From NCBI RefSeq assembly GCF_001741865.1, contig NZ_CP017147.1, forward strand, positions 1,541,001 to 1,605,000: a stretch of 64,000 nt of DNA, in the 5' to 3' direction. This document shows positions 8,538 to 17,448 of this stretch, one piece after another (position 1 is the first letter of the stretch; each line of letters opens with the position of its first letter). Both the position numbers and the translations under genes were made by a program. The notes below the pieces were generated by a model. That model did not search any database, was not told the origin of the DNA, and saw only the letters and a list, made by a program, of their open reading frames with translations. The stretch comes from Bosea vaviloviae (GTDB taxonomy: Bacteria; Pseudomonadota; Alphaproteobacteria; Rhizobiales; Beijerinckiaceae).

Positions 8538-9604
8538 GCGTGACATCGCTTGCCCATGCCGCGCTGAATCCTGCCGCGCTGAACCCTGCCTCACCGAACG
8601 GGATCGAGGTTCCGCTCCGGGAGCCTGCGCCCTTCGTGGTCGTGGACGATCTCGTGAAGACCTACCCGGTTGCCGGCTGGGGTCCGGGCGGGCGGCGCGT
8701 GGTCAATTCGGTCGATCATGTCTCCCTGTCGATTCCCGAGGGCGAAGTGCTCGGCCTCGTCGGTGAATCCGGTTGCGGCAAGAGCACGATCGCCCGGCTG
8801 CTGGTCCGGATGACCAGCGCCGACAGCGGCTCGATCAGGATCGCCGGCAAGGATGTGGCGCGGCTGCGCGGCCATGACCTGCTCGATTTCAGGAAGCAGG
8901 CGCAGCTCGTCTTCCAGGATCCGTTCGGCGCGCTCGATCCGCGCATGCGGCTCGGCCATAGCCTCGATGCGCCCTTGAGCGCGCATGGCATGGGCGATCG
9001 CGGCCAGCGCCGCGCCATCGTGCTGGAGATGCTGCGCGAGGTCGGGCTCGATGAGAGCTTCTACGACCGCGTGCCCGGGGAATGTTCTGGCGGGCAGCTC
9101 CAGCGCGTCGTGATCGCGCGCGCGCTGATCCTGAAGCCGCGCTTTCTGGTCTGTGACGAGCCGACCTCGGCGCTCGATGCCTCGATGCGGACGCAGATCC
9201 TGAACCTGCTGCTCGATCTCAGGAAACGCTTCTCGCTGACCCTGCTGATGATCTCGCATGACCTGCGGGTCGTGCGCTATCTCTGCGACCGGATCGCGGT
9301 GATGTATCTCGGACAGATCGTCGAGATGGCGCCGCGCGACGAGCTCTTCGAGCGGCCCCGCCACCCCTACACCAAGGCCCTGATCGCGGCCTCGATGCTG
9401 GAGGAGAACGGGCTTTATGGCGCGGCCGCGCTGGGCGGGGAGCCGCCGAGCCCGATCAACCCGCCGCATGGCTGTCGCTTCCACGGGCGCTGCCCCCAGG
9501 CCGAGCCGCTGTGCCACGCACAGCCGCCAGAGCTGGCTCCGCTCGGGGACGGCGCCCTGGTGCGCTGCCATATCGCACAGCGCGAGGTCGCGTCCGCTTC
9601 CTGA
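8534..9604 (+). CDS. ABC importer ATPase, DppF/OppF family
   Basis: 356-residue second ATPase of the importer. Walker A GESGCGKS near 76-83, signature CSGGQLQR near 185 (Cys replaces the usual Leu), Walker B FLVCDEPTSALD, and an OppF_C tail with GCRFHGRC and VRCH. The ATG at 8534 is chosen because it overlaps the upstream stop by 4 bp; an in-frame ATG at 8456 would give a long overlap with DppD. It is the last gene of the operon and is followed 20 bp later by a strong hairpin. Confidence 0.9.
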   Translation: MSVTSLAHAALNPAALNPASPNGIEVPLREPAPFVVVDDLVKTYPVAGWGPGGRRVVNSVDHVSLSIPEGEVLGLVGESGCGKSTIARLLVRMTSADSGSIRIAGKDVARLRGHDLLDFRKQAQLVFQDPFGALDPRMRLGHSLDAPLSAHGMGDRGQRRAIVLEMLREVGLDESFYDRVPGECSGGQLQRVVIARALILKPRFLVCDEPTSALDASMRTQILNLLLDLRKRFSLTLLMISHDLRVVRYLCDRIAVMYLGQIVEMAPRDELFERPRHPYTKALIAASMLEENGLYGAAALGGEPPSPINPPHGCRFHGRCPQAEPLCHAQPPELAPLGDGALVRCHIAQREVASAS

Positions 9605-9623
9605 CGGGATGATCTGAACCTTA

Positions 9624-9666
9624 AACGCATCAGTGGGAGCGTCTTGGACGCTCCCACTGATGCGTT
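9624..9666. terminator. Bidirectional terminator hairpin
   Basis: Perfect 20-bp inverted repeat (9624-9643 with 9647-9666) and a 3-nt loop between two convergent genes. The arms begin AAC and end GTT rather than in long A/T runs. Position and strength suit a shared terminator. Confidence 0.75.
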
Positions 9667-9688
9667 GTGTCGCTCAACCTGGCGTCGC

Positions 9689-10879
9689 TCAGCCTGCCTT
9701 TGGCTGGGTGGCCGGGGCGCTCTGCGCGGCCGGAGCGTGTTGCTGCGCCTGCAGCCCGGTCCAGCCGTGATAGCCGGTATAAAGCCCGACGAGGACGATC
9801 AGCGCGCTGGAGAAATACGGCGCGCGGCTGGCCACCGCGGAGAGCCAGCTCACCCGCTTCGTCGCCTGCCGGACGCTGATGGCGGCGACCGCTCCGACCG
9901 TGACCAGCGTGATCGCGAGCCCGATCGAGAAGCACAGCACGAGAACCGCACCGAGCGTGAACTGCTTGATCTGGACGCAGAGCAGCAGGACCGTGATCGC
10001 GGCCGGGCAGGGGATCAGGCCCCCGGTCAGGCCGAACATCACGATCTGCCAGGTCGTCACCTCGCGATTGGTGAAGCGCTTGCGGATGTCGTTGGCGTGG
10101 GAGAGCTCATGCGCGTCCATATAGCCGTCGGTGGCGACGGCGAGGCCCTTCTCCTGGCTGTGCAGGGCATCGGTGCCCGCTATGCCCTGGAGGAACGAGA
10201 CGTCGTAATCATGCTCGTGGTCGCCATGGTCGAGGCTGAGCCGCACCATGAAATCATAGGGTTCGGCGATCGTCTCGGCCGATTCCATATAGCCGTCGCG
10301 GTCGAGGAAGCTGAAGACCTGGCTCGTGCCGTCAGGGCGCTCGGTGGTGATCTTGATGTATTCGCCGGCCCATTTGTCGCCGCTGATGACGGTCAGGCGG
10401 AAATGCGCCGGCTTTTCCGGCGGGATCTCCAGCGACATGAAGCCGTGGCCGGTATCGACGCGATGCGACAGCGCGGTCTTGGCCTTGTTCTTCTCATAGG
10501 CTTCGACCTCGCGCGCATACTGCTTGGCGCGCTGCTGGTCCTGCCAGGTTCGCCAGAACATCCAGGAGGCGATACCGATGATGATGACCGCCGAGGCGAG
10601 CTGGAAATAGGGCTCCGTGGTCTCGGGATCGAGGCCCTTGAAGATGTACATGCCTCCCAGCGCCACCCCCCAGACGACCAGCGTATGCGAGAAGGTGGCC
10701 GCGAGCCCGAGCAGCACGGCCTGGAACACGGTGCCGCGCACGGCGACGATGAAAGCCGCCATCATCGTCTTGGAATGGCCGGGCTCGAGGCCGTGAAGCG
10801 CACCGAGCAGGATCGCGCTCGGGATGAACAGCCAGGCATTGCCGGCCCCCTGGGCCAGCAGTTCGGTGAATGACGGCAC
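9689..10879 (-). CDS. rcnA: Nickel/cobalt efflux protein, RcnA type
   Basis: 396-residue membrane exporter of the NiCoT/RcnA superfamily. The first-helix signature HGLEPGHSKTMMAAF is the RcnA form, and the second conserved block GLTGGLIPCPAAITVLL follows the central loop. The loop (about residues 105-270) is much longer than the His-rich loop of E. coli RcnA; it is a soluble, beta-rich insertion with LDHGDHEHDYD and other His residues. The start is GTG, preceded by GGAG at good spacing. A CsoR/InrS-type repressor gene lies 0.8 kb away on the other strand. Role: export of Ni2+/Co2+ from the cytoplasm. Confidence 0.88.
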   Translation of the reverse strand: MPSFTELLAQGAGNAWLFIPSAILLGALHGLEPGHSKTMMAAFIVAVRGTVFQAVLLGLAATFSHTLVVWGVALGGMYIFKGLDPETTEPYFQLASAVIIIGIASWMFWRTWQDQQRAKQYAREVEAYEKNKAKTALSHRVDTGHGFMSLEIPPEKPAHFRLTVISGDKWAGEYIKITTERPDGTSQVFSFLDRDGYMESAETIAEPYDFMVRLSLDHGDHEHDYDVSFLQGIAGTDALHSQEKGLAVATDGYMDAHELSHANDIRKRFTNREVTTWQIVMFGLTGGLIPCPAAITVLLLCVQIKQFTLGAVLVLCFSIGLAITLVTVGAVAAISVRQATKRVSWLSAVASRAPYFSSALIVLVGLYTGYHGWTGLQAQQHAPAAQSAPATQPKAG

Positions 10880-11020
10880 GACAGTGCTCCTCAGATCCGG
10901 ACATTTGGCTGGGCCGCCGCACCGGCCGGTCCAACCGGCTCTGGTCGAGGGCGCTTTGCCTCCTGTCCTCGTCTTCTCGATCCCGGGGAGGCGCCTGGAC
11001 TTGTGCCGGCGCTTGCCCGA

Positions 11021-11584
11021 TCAAGCTGGTGTGTTCGACAAGCTCTTGTCGAAATGGGTTGTGGCCTCGTCGCTCGCGATCTCGGCATAACCGCGGCCTC
11101 GCCAGAAGCCGATCGTCGCCGCAGTGTCGGCGTTGGCGTGCAAATAGAGGGTCGCAAAGCCCAGGCGCCTGGCTTCGGCTTCAGCGAGCGTGTTGAGCCA
11201 GCGTCCGATCTGGCGGCCGCGCTGGTCCTTGCGGATATAGACGCGGACGAGCTGCGTGACCTGTTCCGGGTCAGGATACCGCGCGGCGAGAGCTGCGGCC
11301 AGCTTTGGCTTCCATGTCAGGCAATACAGGCCGGCTGCCGCCACGAGCGACCCGTCCGGGGCGCTCAAGGTCCAGAATGCGCCACGGTTGCGCGCACTGA
11401 ACCAGGATTGCTCCGGCCCCAGCGTCAGCGAGTCGAGATCGGCATGCCAGTCGGCCCGATAATCGAAGCCGTAGAATTCCTTGATCACGTCGAGGCAGAA
11501 CTGGCGCGCGGCCTTATGCTGCTCGCCGGAATCGTCGGGCAGCAAAGCGAGCGTCAAGCCATGAGGAGCATCGGCCATCGACAT
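11021..11584 (-). CDS. GNAT-family N-acetyltransferase
   Basis: 187-residue cytoplasmic protein. The acetyl-CoA binding motif A is visible as QLVRVYIRKDQRGRQIG with the following helix WLNTLAEAEARRLG, and motif B-like GFWRGRGYAEI lies near the C-terminus. The substrate is unknown. The ATG at 11584 has GGAG 8 nt upstream. It sits 141 bp upstream of rcnA on the same strand and may be cotranscribed with it, downstream of the putative operator at 11681. Confidence 0.8.
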   Translation of the reverse strand: MSMADAPHGLTLALLPDDSGEQHKAARQFCLDVIKEFYGFDYRADWHADLDSLTLGPEQSWFSARNRGAFWTLSAPDGSLVAAAGLYCLTWKPKLAAALAARYPDPEQVTQLVRVYIRKDQRGRQIGRWLNTLAEAEARRLGFATLYLHANADTAATIGFWRGRGYAEIASDEATTHFDKSLSNTPA

Positions 11585-11680
11585 CAATCCAACTCCAGCC
11601 GTACCAGCGAGGGCGCTGGCCTTTCGACAGGGCTCGTAAGGGCCAGAATTCAGCTTCCACTTGCCAGCCGTTGTGATTGG

Positions 11681-11703
11681 CTATAACCCCTCCAGGGGGA
11701 TAG
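11681..11703. promoter_or_regulatory. G/C-tract operator of CsoR/RcnR type
   Basis: Imperfect 23-bp dyad: CTAT, then a C-run (CCCC), a short centre TCCA, a G-run (GGGGG) and ATAG. Inverted C/G tracts flanked by AT-rich ends are the general form of DUF156 (CsoR/RcnR/InrS) operators. It ends 7 bp before the start of a DUF156 repressor gene, in the region divergent from the GNAT-rcnA genes, so it could repress both directions. Confidence 0.65.
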
Positions 11704-11710
11704 GATCAAG

Positions 11711-12001
11711 ATGAAAAACGAACCGCACGAGAAAATCCACCATCACCGCCATCCGGAGATCATCACCCGGTTGAAGCGGGCCGAGGGTCATCTGCGCTCG
11801 ACGATCGAGATGGTGGTGAATGTGCGCTCATGCCTGGAGATCGCGCAGCAACTGCAGGCGGTCGAGAACGCCGTCGCCAATGCGCGCAAGATCCTGATCC
11901 AGGAGCATATCGACCACTGCCTGGAAGAGGCGGCCGGCCACATCCCCACAGATGCGCGCGAGCTCCTGAAGGAGTTCAAGGCGGTCACGAAATTCCTCTG
12001 A
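11711..12001 (+). CDS. DUF156 metal-sensing repressor (CsoR/InrS-like)
   Basis: 96-residue all-helical repressor of the CsoR/RcnR/FrmR family (ITRLKRAEGHLR is the family's opening helix). The metal-site residues are Cys41, His66 and Cys70, with the 25 and 4 spacing of the Cys-His-Cys set of CsoR and of the nickel sensor InrS; RcnR has His at the third position. The N-terminus is His-rich (HHHRH, 10-14), which could supply the fourth InrS-type ligand. Next to rcnA, a nickel or cobalt sensor is more likely than copper, but copper cannot be excluded. Confidence 0.85.
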   Translation: MKNEPHEKIHHHRHPEIITRLKRAEGHLRSTIEMVVNVRSCLEIAQQLQAVENAVANARKILIQEHIDHCLEEAAGHIPTDARELLKEFKAVTKFL

Positions 12002-12107
12002 CGCCCAGATTCTTCTGACGCCCAAGATTCCTCCGACGCCGCTGGCGCGGAGCGATAGCCAAGCCGGCGGGATGGGCCTGCCGGCGCGAGTGAAGCGGAG
12101 ACCGAAC

Positions 12108-12755
12108 ATGTCGCAGCCAGCATCGATCCATATGGGCCACGGTCAGATGGTGGACATCGTCGCGCGCGATGCCGGCCAATGGGAAATCGTCTTCAGCGAG
12201 GCCGGCGTGCCCGATTACAAGGCGCCGCCGCTGAACGAGGTCGAGGTCGATGCGATCGACACCCAGGGCCGGATTCATCCGCTTGCCATCTCGGCCAGCG
12301 GAAGCGTCTCCTCCGTGCTCGCCAGCGGCCATGTCGAAGGCGCCTATCGCGTCCGCATGCGCGTCGTTCACGGCACGCATTTCCATACCCGCGAATCGCT
12401 TCTGCCGGGCGCGGCAGTGCTGCCGCCTAAACTTGGCTCGCGCGGGGGCGCGCTGGTTGCGCTCGACGGTGGACTCGAGGCCGAGGTCAAGCGCCTGGAC
12501 GAGACGCGCTGGGAGATCAGCTTCCTGAAAGGCGGGGCCGTCGTCGCACCGCCGCCGGCCGAGAGCGTGGTCGTGCAGGCGATCGGCCCGCGCGCCGAGG
12601 ACTACCAGATCCGTAACCTCGCGACCGAGCCGGGTGAAATGCCTTCGACCCTGATCGCCGGCGGCAAGATCAAGGACGCCACGCATGCGCGCCTGACCAT
12701 CAAGAGCGAGGTCGGCGAGCAGATCCGCGGTTTCCCGATCGTCAGCGCAGCCTGA
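12108..12755 (+). CDS. Uncharacterised two-repeat protein in the metal-sensor operon
   Basis: 215 residues, no signal peptide or membrane segment, function not recognised. The protein is made of two similar halves of about 85 residues: QWEIVFSEAGVPDYKAPPLN followed by VEVDAI in the first, and RWEISFLKGGAVVAPPPAES followed by VVVQAI in the second. The pattern of alternating hydrophobics predicts beta sandwiches. His-rich spots HMGHG (8-12) and HGTHFHTRE (near 89-97) could bind metal. The ATG at 12108 has GGAG upstream. It follows the repressor by 106 bp on the same strand and is probably controlled by it. Confidence 0.7.
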   Translation: MSQPASIHMGHGQMVDIVARDAGQWEIVFSEAGVPDYKAPPLNEVEVDAIDTQGRIHPLAISASGSVSSVLASGHVEGAYRVRMRVVHGTHFHTRESLLPGAAVLPPKLGSRGGALVALDGGLEAEVKRLDETRWEISFLKGGAVVAPPPAESVVVQAIGPRAEDYQIRNLATEPGEMPSTLIAGGKIKDATHARLTIKSEVGEQIRGFPIVSAA

Positions 12756-12810
12756 GAGTCTGGCCGATAACGATGCCGCTGTTTTCAAAAGCTTGAACAT
12801 CAAGAAAAAA

Positions 12811-12963
12811 CGCGCCGTCATCCCGGGCGACCGCAGGGAGACCCGGGATCCATGCCGGAACCTCACTCGCAAGCGCTCCGGAATGGATCCCTGATCTCCG
12901 CGGAGTTTATCCTTGGGCCGATCGAAGATCGGACCCGGGGGTGGCGTCCGGGATGACGGCGCG
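12811..12963. repeat. Interspersed palindromic repeat (GTCATCCCGGG family)
   Basis: Bounded by a perfect 14-bp inverted repeat (12811-12824 with 12950-12963) and containing internal CCCGGGATCC motifs. A related element occurs at 38636-38741. It fills most of the 378-bp gap before copA and has no coding potential. Confidence 0.75.
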
Positions 12964-13074
12964 TTTCAACACGAAATTCCAACCGACTGAAATCCTTGCT
13001 CCAGGCTCTGAGGCGGCGAAACCGCGACTGCGCATTCGCCTGCGGCATCTCCGCACAAGGCTGGCGAGAGGCCC

Positions 13075-13105
13075 TTGACCTTCCCATTATGGGAAGGAGC
13101 ATATC
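13075..13105 (+). promoter_or_regulatory. CueR operator/promoter of copA
   Basis: -35 TTGACC (13075-13080), then the perfect dyad CCTTCCCAT-T-ATGGGAAGG (13079-13097) and a -10 like CATATC at 19-bp spacing. This is the classic CueR-activated copA promoter architecture. The start codon of copA lies 29 bp downstream. Confidence 0.9.
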
Positions 13106-13133
13106 TCTCGCCAGATGAGTCTGGAGTGACGTC

Positions 13134-15674
13134 ATGTCGACTGACACGGTTCTGAAAACGACGGCCGGGCGCAGCATGCAGCTCGACATTCCTGTCGGCG
13201 GCATGAGCTGCGCCTCCTGTGTCGGCCGGGTCGAGCGCGCGGTCGCGGCCGTGGAGGGCGTGGAGTCGGTCGCGGTCAATCTCGCGACCGAACGCGCCCA
13301 TGTCGTCCTGTCGTCAGTGAAGGTTGATCCCGCGGCCATCGGCGCGGCCATTCGCAAGGCCGGTTACGAGCCCTCCGAGAGCACGGTCGAACTGAGCGTC
13401 GCCGGCATGAGCTGCGCCTCCTGCGTCGGCCGGGTCGAGAAGGCGCTGAAGGCGGTGCCCGGCGTTCTCGATGCGAATGTCAATCTGGCGACCGAACGGG
13501 CTTCCGTGCGCGTTCTGGGGGGAGCTGACATCGCGTCGCGACTCGCGGCTGCGGCGACGGCGGCCGGCTATGCCGCCGAGCCCATCCAGGCCGGCATCGA
13601 CATGGCCGATCGCGAGCGCCAGGCACGCGAGGTCGAGCAGACGAGCTTGCGTCGTGCCGTCATCGCGGCGGCCATCGCCACCGTGCCATTGCTCGTCTTT
13701 GAAATGGGGATGCATCTCTCGGAGACGCTGCATCATGTCCTGGCGGGGAAGGTCGGCGAGTTCAACATCAAGGTGATCTCGTTCCTGCTCGCGAGCTTCG
13801 TGCAGTTCGGCCCGGGCCTGCGCTTCCTGCGCAAGGGCTGGCCGGCGCTGCTGCGCGGCGCGCCCGACATGAATTCGCTGGTGATGCTGGGCACCAGCGC
13901 AGCCTATCTCTATTCGACAGTGGCGACCTTCGCGCCGGACTGGTTGCCTGACGGCACCGACTACACCTATTTCGAGGCCGGAGCGGTCATCGTCACGCTG
14001 ATCCTGACCGGGCGCTGGTTCGAGGCGCGCGCCAAGGGCCAGACCAGCGAGGCCATTCGTCGCTTGATGTCGCTGCAGGCGAAATCCGCCCGCGTGCTGC
14101 GCGACGGCGCCGAGATCGATGTCGCGATCGAGACCGTGGTGCCCGGCGACATCGTCATCGTGCGGCCGGGCGAACGTATCCCGGTCGATGGCGAGGTCCT
14201 CGAAGGCCTCTCCTATGTCGATGAGGCGATGATCACCGGCGAGCCGATCCCGGCACGCAAGGAGCCGGGCGCGACTGTTACCGGCGGCACCGTGAACGGA
14301 ACCGGCGCATTCCGCTTCGCTGCCCGCAAGGTCGGTGCCGACACGCTGCTCGCCCAGATCGTGCGCACGGTCGAGGCGGCGCAGGGCTCGAAGCTGCCGA
14401 TCCAGGCGCTCGTCGACAAGGTGACGATGTGGTTCGTGCCCGCCGTCATCGCGCTGGCGCTGCTGACCTTCGCCGCCTGGCTGGTTTTCGGTCCAAGCCC
14501 CGCCTTCGCCTTCGCGCTGGTCAACGCGGTTGCGGTCCTGATCATCGCTTGCCCCTGCGCGATGGGACTGGCGACGCCGACCTCGATCATGGTCGGCACC
14601 GGCAAGGGGGCGGAGCTGGGCATCCTGTTCCGCCAGGGCGAGGCGCTGCAATCGCTGAAGGATGCCAGGATCGTGGCGCTGGACAAGACCGGCACGCTGA
14701 CCAAGGGGCGGCCCGAATTGACCGACATTTCGGTCGCGCCGGGCTTCGCGGAGGACGAGGTGCTGCGTCTGGTCGCCTCGGTCGAGGCGCGCTCCGAGCA
14801 TCCGGTCGCCGAGGCCATCGTCGCGGCGGCCCGTTTGCGCGGGTTCGAGCTGGCGGAGCCGGCGGAGTTCGCTGCCGAGCCTGGATTCGGCGTCAAGGCC
14901 AAGGTCGAGGGCCGGGCGATCGAGGTCGGCGCCGACCGCCTGATGCGCCGCCTGGGCCTGGATCTCGCAGCCTTTGCCGATCAGGCCGGGCGATTGGCCG
15001 CTGCCGGCAAGACGCCGCTCTATGCCGCGATCGACGGCAAGCTCGCCGCGATCATCGCCGTCGCCGATCCGATCAAGGAGACCACGCCCGCGGCCATTGC
15101 CGCGCTGCACGCACTTGGCCTGCGCGTCGTGATGATCACCGGCGACAACAAGGGCACGGCCAACGCCATCGCCGCGCGGCTCGGCATCGACGAGGTCGTG
15201 GCGGAGGTTCTGCCGACGGGCAAGTCCGAGGTCGTCAAGACCCTTCAGGCCGGCGGCGTCAAGGTCGCCTTCGTCGGCGACGGCATCAATGACGCGCCTG
15301 CCTTGGCACAGGCCGATGTCGGCCTCGCCATCGGCACCGGCACCGATATCGCCATCGAGAGCGCCGATGTCGTCTTGATGTCGGGCGATCTCAACGGCGT
15401 CGCCAAGGCGATCGCGTTGTCGCAGGCGACGATCGCCAATATCCGCCAGAATCTGGCCTGGGCCTTCGGCTACAACATCGTGCTGATCCCGGTCGCGGCG
15501 GGTGCGCTCTATCCGGCCTTCGGCATCCTGATGTCGCCGATGTTTGCAGGCCTCGCCATGGCGCTGTCGAGCGTCAGCGTGCTGACCAATGCGCTGCGGC
15601 TCAGGCGCTTCGGCGGTGTCGCAGCCACGGCCTCGGCACGCAGCCCCGCAGCAAAGCTCGCGCCGGCCGAGTGA
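13134..15674 (+). CDS. copA: Cu+-exporting P1B ATPase CopA
   Basis: 846-residue inner-membrane Cu+ exporter. Two N-terminal HMA domains each carry GMSCASC (Cys26/Cys29 and Cys94/Cys97). The transmembrane ion site is C473-P-C475, the phosphorylated residue is D517 in DKTGT, and the hinge GDGIND is at 715-720. These are all normal for CopA in length and order. It is preceded by a textbook CueR promoter and is followed 32 bp later by the CueR gene, an autoregulated copper-efflux pair. Confidence 0.96.
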   Translation: MSTDTVLKTTAGRSMQLDIPVGGMSCASCVGRVERAVAAVEGVESVAVNLATERAHVVLSSVKVDPAAIGAAIRKAGYEPSESTVELSVAGMSCASCVGRVEKALKAVPGVLDANVNLATERASVRVLGGADIASRLAAAATAAGYAAEPIQAGIDMADRERQAREVEQTSLRRAVIAAAIATVPLLVFEMGMHLSETLHHVLAGKVGEFNIKVISFLLASFVQFGPGLRFLRKGWPALLRGAPDMNSLVMLGTSAAYLYSTVATFAPDWLPDGTDYTYFEAGAVIVTLILTGRWFEARAKGQTSEAIRRLMSLQAKSARVLRDGAEIDVAIETVVPGDIVIVRPGERIPVDGEVLEGLSYVDEAMITGEPIPARKEPGATVTGGTVNGTGAFRFAARKVGADTLLAQIVRTVEAAQGSKLPIQALVDKVTMWFVPAVIALALLTFAAWLVFGPSPAFAFALVNAVAVLIIACPCAMGLATPTSIMVGTGKGAELGILFRQGEALQSLKDARIVALDKTGTLTKGRPELTDISVAPGFAEDEVLRLVASVEARSEHPVAEAIVAAARLRGFELAEPAEFAAEPGFGVKAKVEGRAIEVGADRLMRRLGLDLAAFADQAGRLAAAGKTPLYAAIDGKLAAIIAVADPIKETTPAAIAALHALGLRVVMITGDNKGTANAIAARLGIDEVVAEVLPTGKSEVVKTLQAGGVKVAFVGDGINDAPALAQADVGLAIGTGTDIAIESADVVLMSGDLNGVAKAIALSQATIANIRQNLAWAFGYNIVLIPVAAGALYPAFGILMSPMFAGLAMALSSVSVLTNALRLRRFGGVAATASARSPAAKLAPAE

Positions 15675-15706
15675 CGCTTAAGGTTTGGATCGCAAGGAGA
15701 CGGGCC

Positions 15707-16189
15707 ATGAACATCGGACAAGCCGCCAAGGCCTCGAATGTGACCGCCAAGATGATCCGCTACTATGAGAGCATCGGGCTGATCACCGCGCCGGTCCGCA
15801 CCCAGGCCAATTACCGCGTCTATGCCAATGACGACGTCCATGCGCTGCGCTTCGTCAAGCGGGCGCGGAATCTGGGCTTCTCGATCGAGGAGGTGCGCGA
15901 ATTGCTGGCGCTCTGGCGCGACAAGAGCCGCGCCAGCGCCGATGTGAAAAGCGTCGCGATGAGGCATGTCCAGGATCTCGAAACCAAGATCTCCGAGCTC
16001 CAGGCGATGGCGCGCACGCTCTCGCATCTCGCCCGGACCTGCCATGGCGATGGACGGCCGGACTGCCCGATCCTGGCCGATCTCGCCGACCCGGCCGCGT
16101 CGCTCGCGCCAGTGCCCGGCAAGCCCAGGCGCAAGGCGCGGCATGAAGCTGACTGCGCCTGCCATGAGGATGCGGCGCTGCCTGCCTAG
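15707..16189 (+). CDS. cueR: Cu+-responsive MerR-family activator CueR
   Basis: 160-residue transcription activator. The winged HTH begins MNIGQAAKASNVTAKMIRYY, followed by the long dimerisation helix. The metal loop has C-x7-C (CHGDGRPDC), the CueR spacing for linear Cu+ binding. The tail is longer than in E. coli CueR and ends with an extra ADCACH motif. The ATG at 15707 is chosen for its AAGGAG and homology; the in-frame codon at 15671 would overlap copA. It should activate copA (site at 13075) and probably the HMA gene at 3420. Confidence 0.92.
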   Translation: MNIGQAAKASNVTAKMIRYYESIGLITAPVRTQANYRVYANDDVHALRFVKRARNLGFSIEEVRELLALWRDKSRASADVKSVAMRHVQDLETKISELQAMARTLSHLARTCHGDGRPDCPILADLADPAASLAPVPGKPRRKARHEADCACHEDAALPA

Positions 16190-16199
16190 CGACTGGTTT

Positions 16200-16600
16200 G
16201 GCAATCTCCGCGAGCCCTCATCCCGGGCTCATGCCCGACTGCCCGAGCGCGCCCGTGCGCTGCGGTGTTTCGACCGGGCGCGGGGAACCCCTCTCCCGGA
16301 TGGGAGAGGGGCAGGGGTGAGGGTGTGCCCTCTCAGTAGAAGGTGCTGCGGCTCAGTCCCGCTCCAGCAATCAGCGGCAGGCCCTCATCCCTGCCCTTCT
16401 CCCATACGGGAGAAGGGTTCCCCGCGCTTTTCGCCGTGACCGCGACGCCCTCTTCGCTTCTCCCCGCCCTATTGAAAACGGTGATGCCTGTCTCGCTCAT
16501 CCCCTGCGGCGTCGGTTCTCGGTTCCGGGCTCGCTCCTTCGGATCGCCCCGGAATGACGGCAGGACCCCAGCCATAAGCCGGGGTCAAAGGCCATTGGTA
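16200..16600. repeat. Gene-free stretch made of interspersed repeats
   Basis: About 400 bp with no gene. It holds a 46-bp inverted pair (16278-16323 with 16382-16427, few mismatches, each arm itself palindromic around CTCCCGGATGGGAG) and, at 16508-16588, an 81-bp unit that recurs at 51461-51541. Its last part, GACCCCAGC then GCCGGGGTC, forms a hairpin just after the CusF-like gene's stop and could act as its terminator. Confidence 0.7.
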
Positions 16601-16894
16601 TTACTTCGCCTTTTGGAGCTTCGTGACCGTGATCTGGCCGTTGACCCGGTCGGCGGTGAACATCACCTTCTGGCCGGCTTTCACATCCTTGAGCATGGCG
16701 GGATCGGCGGCCTTGAACACCATCGTCATGCTGTCCATGTCGAGATTCTTGATCGGCCCGTGATCAAGCGTGATCTTGCCCTGGGCCGCATCGACCTTCT
16801 TGACCGTCGCGCTCACCAGGGCTGAGTCCTGCGCCAGGGCTGCCCCGGCAAGGCCGAGGCTGACGAAGGTGATCGTGAGAAGTCTGCGCATCAT
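16601..16894 (-). CDS. CusF-like periplasmic copper-binding protein
   Basis: 97 residues with a Sec signal peptide (MMRRLLTITFVSLGLAGAALA). The mature domain is a small CusF-type barrel. The metal motif is HGPIKNLDMDSMTM: compared with CusF (His36, Trp44, Met47, Met49), His and both Met are kept, but the Cu-capping Trp is replaced by Met. The start ATGATG (16894) is preferred because GGAG lies just upstream; earlier in-frame ATGs (16903, 16930) look non-functional. It is the last gene of the copper operon. Role: periplasmic Cu+ or Ag+ chaperone. Confidence 0.82.
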   Translation of the reverse strand: MMRRLLTITFVSLGLAGAALAQDSALVSATVKKVDAAQGKITLDHGPIKNLDMDSMTMVFKAADPAMLKDVKAGQKVMFTADRVNGQITVTKLQKAK

Positions 16895-16926
16895 GGTCTC
16901 CATCGTTGGTTTGGAAACAAGGATCG

Positions 16927-17421
16927 TCACTTGACGACGACCTTGCCGGTCATGCCCGCCTCGCGGTGGCCGGGGATCAGGCAGGAAAAATCGAACTCGC
17001 CGGCCTTGGTGAACTGCCAGACGATCTCGCCGGTCTTCTTTGGCGCGAGGCGCTTGGCGTTCGGGTCGTCATGCTCCATGTCGGGGTTCTTCTGCATCTC
17101 GATGGCGTGCTTCAGGTTCTCCTCGAGCGTCGCCAGCACGAGCTCATGGTCGAGTTCGCCATTGTTGCGCAGCTGGAACTTGACCTGCTCGCCGCGCCGC
17201 ACCTCGATCCTGTCGGGAATGAACTGCATCTTGCCGTCGCGCTCGCCCATCGAGATCTGGATGATGCGGGCCGGCTTCTTCGGGTCGCCGGGCTTGCCAT
17301 AGGCGGTCTCGTCGCCATGGCCATGGCTGTGGCCGGCCGCGCCCGGCGCGGCGAAGGCCGCTCCAGTCGAGAGCAGCAAGGCCAGAGCGGCCAGTTTCGG
17401 TATCGACATCGTCCGCTTCAT
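16927..17421 (-). CDS. Periplasmic cupredoxin
   Basis: 164 residues, signal peptide ending near AFAA, then a His-rich stretch HSHGHGDE. The C-terminal plastocyanin/azurin-like domain shows the type 1 copper ligands His92, Cys147, His152 and Met157 (CLIPGHREAGM). A long insertion before the Cys ligand (about 95-130) is typical of copper-resistance cupredoxins. Probably an electron or copper carrier for the multicopper oxidase encoded 27 bp upstream. Confidence 0.88.
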   Translation of the reverse strand: MKRTMSIPKLAALALLLSTGAAFAAPGAAGHSHGHGDETAYGKPGDPKKPARIIQISMGERDGKMQFIPDRIEVRRGEQVKFQLRNNGELDHELVLATLEENLKHAIEMQKNPDMEHDDPNAKRLAPKKTGEIVWQFTKAGEFDFSCLIPGHREAGMTGKVVVK

Positions 17422-17448
17422 GCGTTCGCTCCTGTCCGGTGGTTCGGG

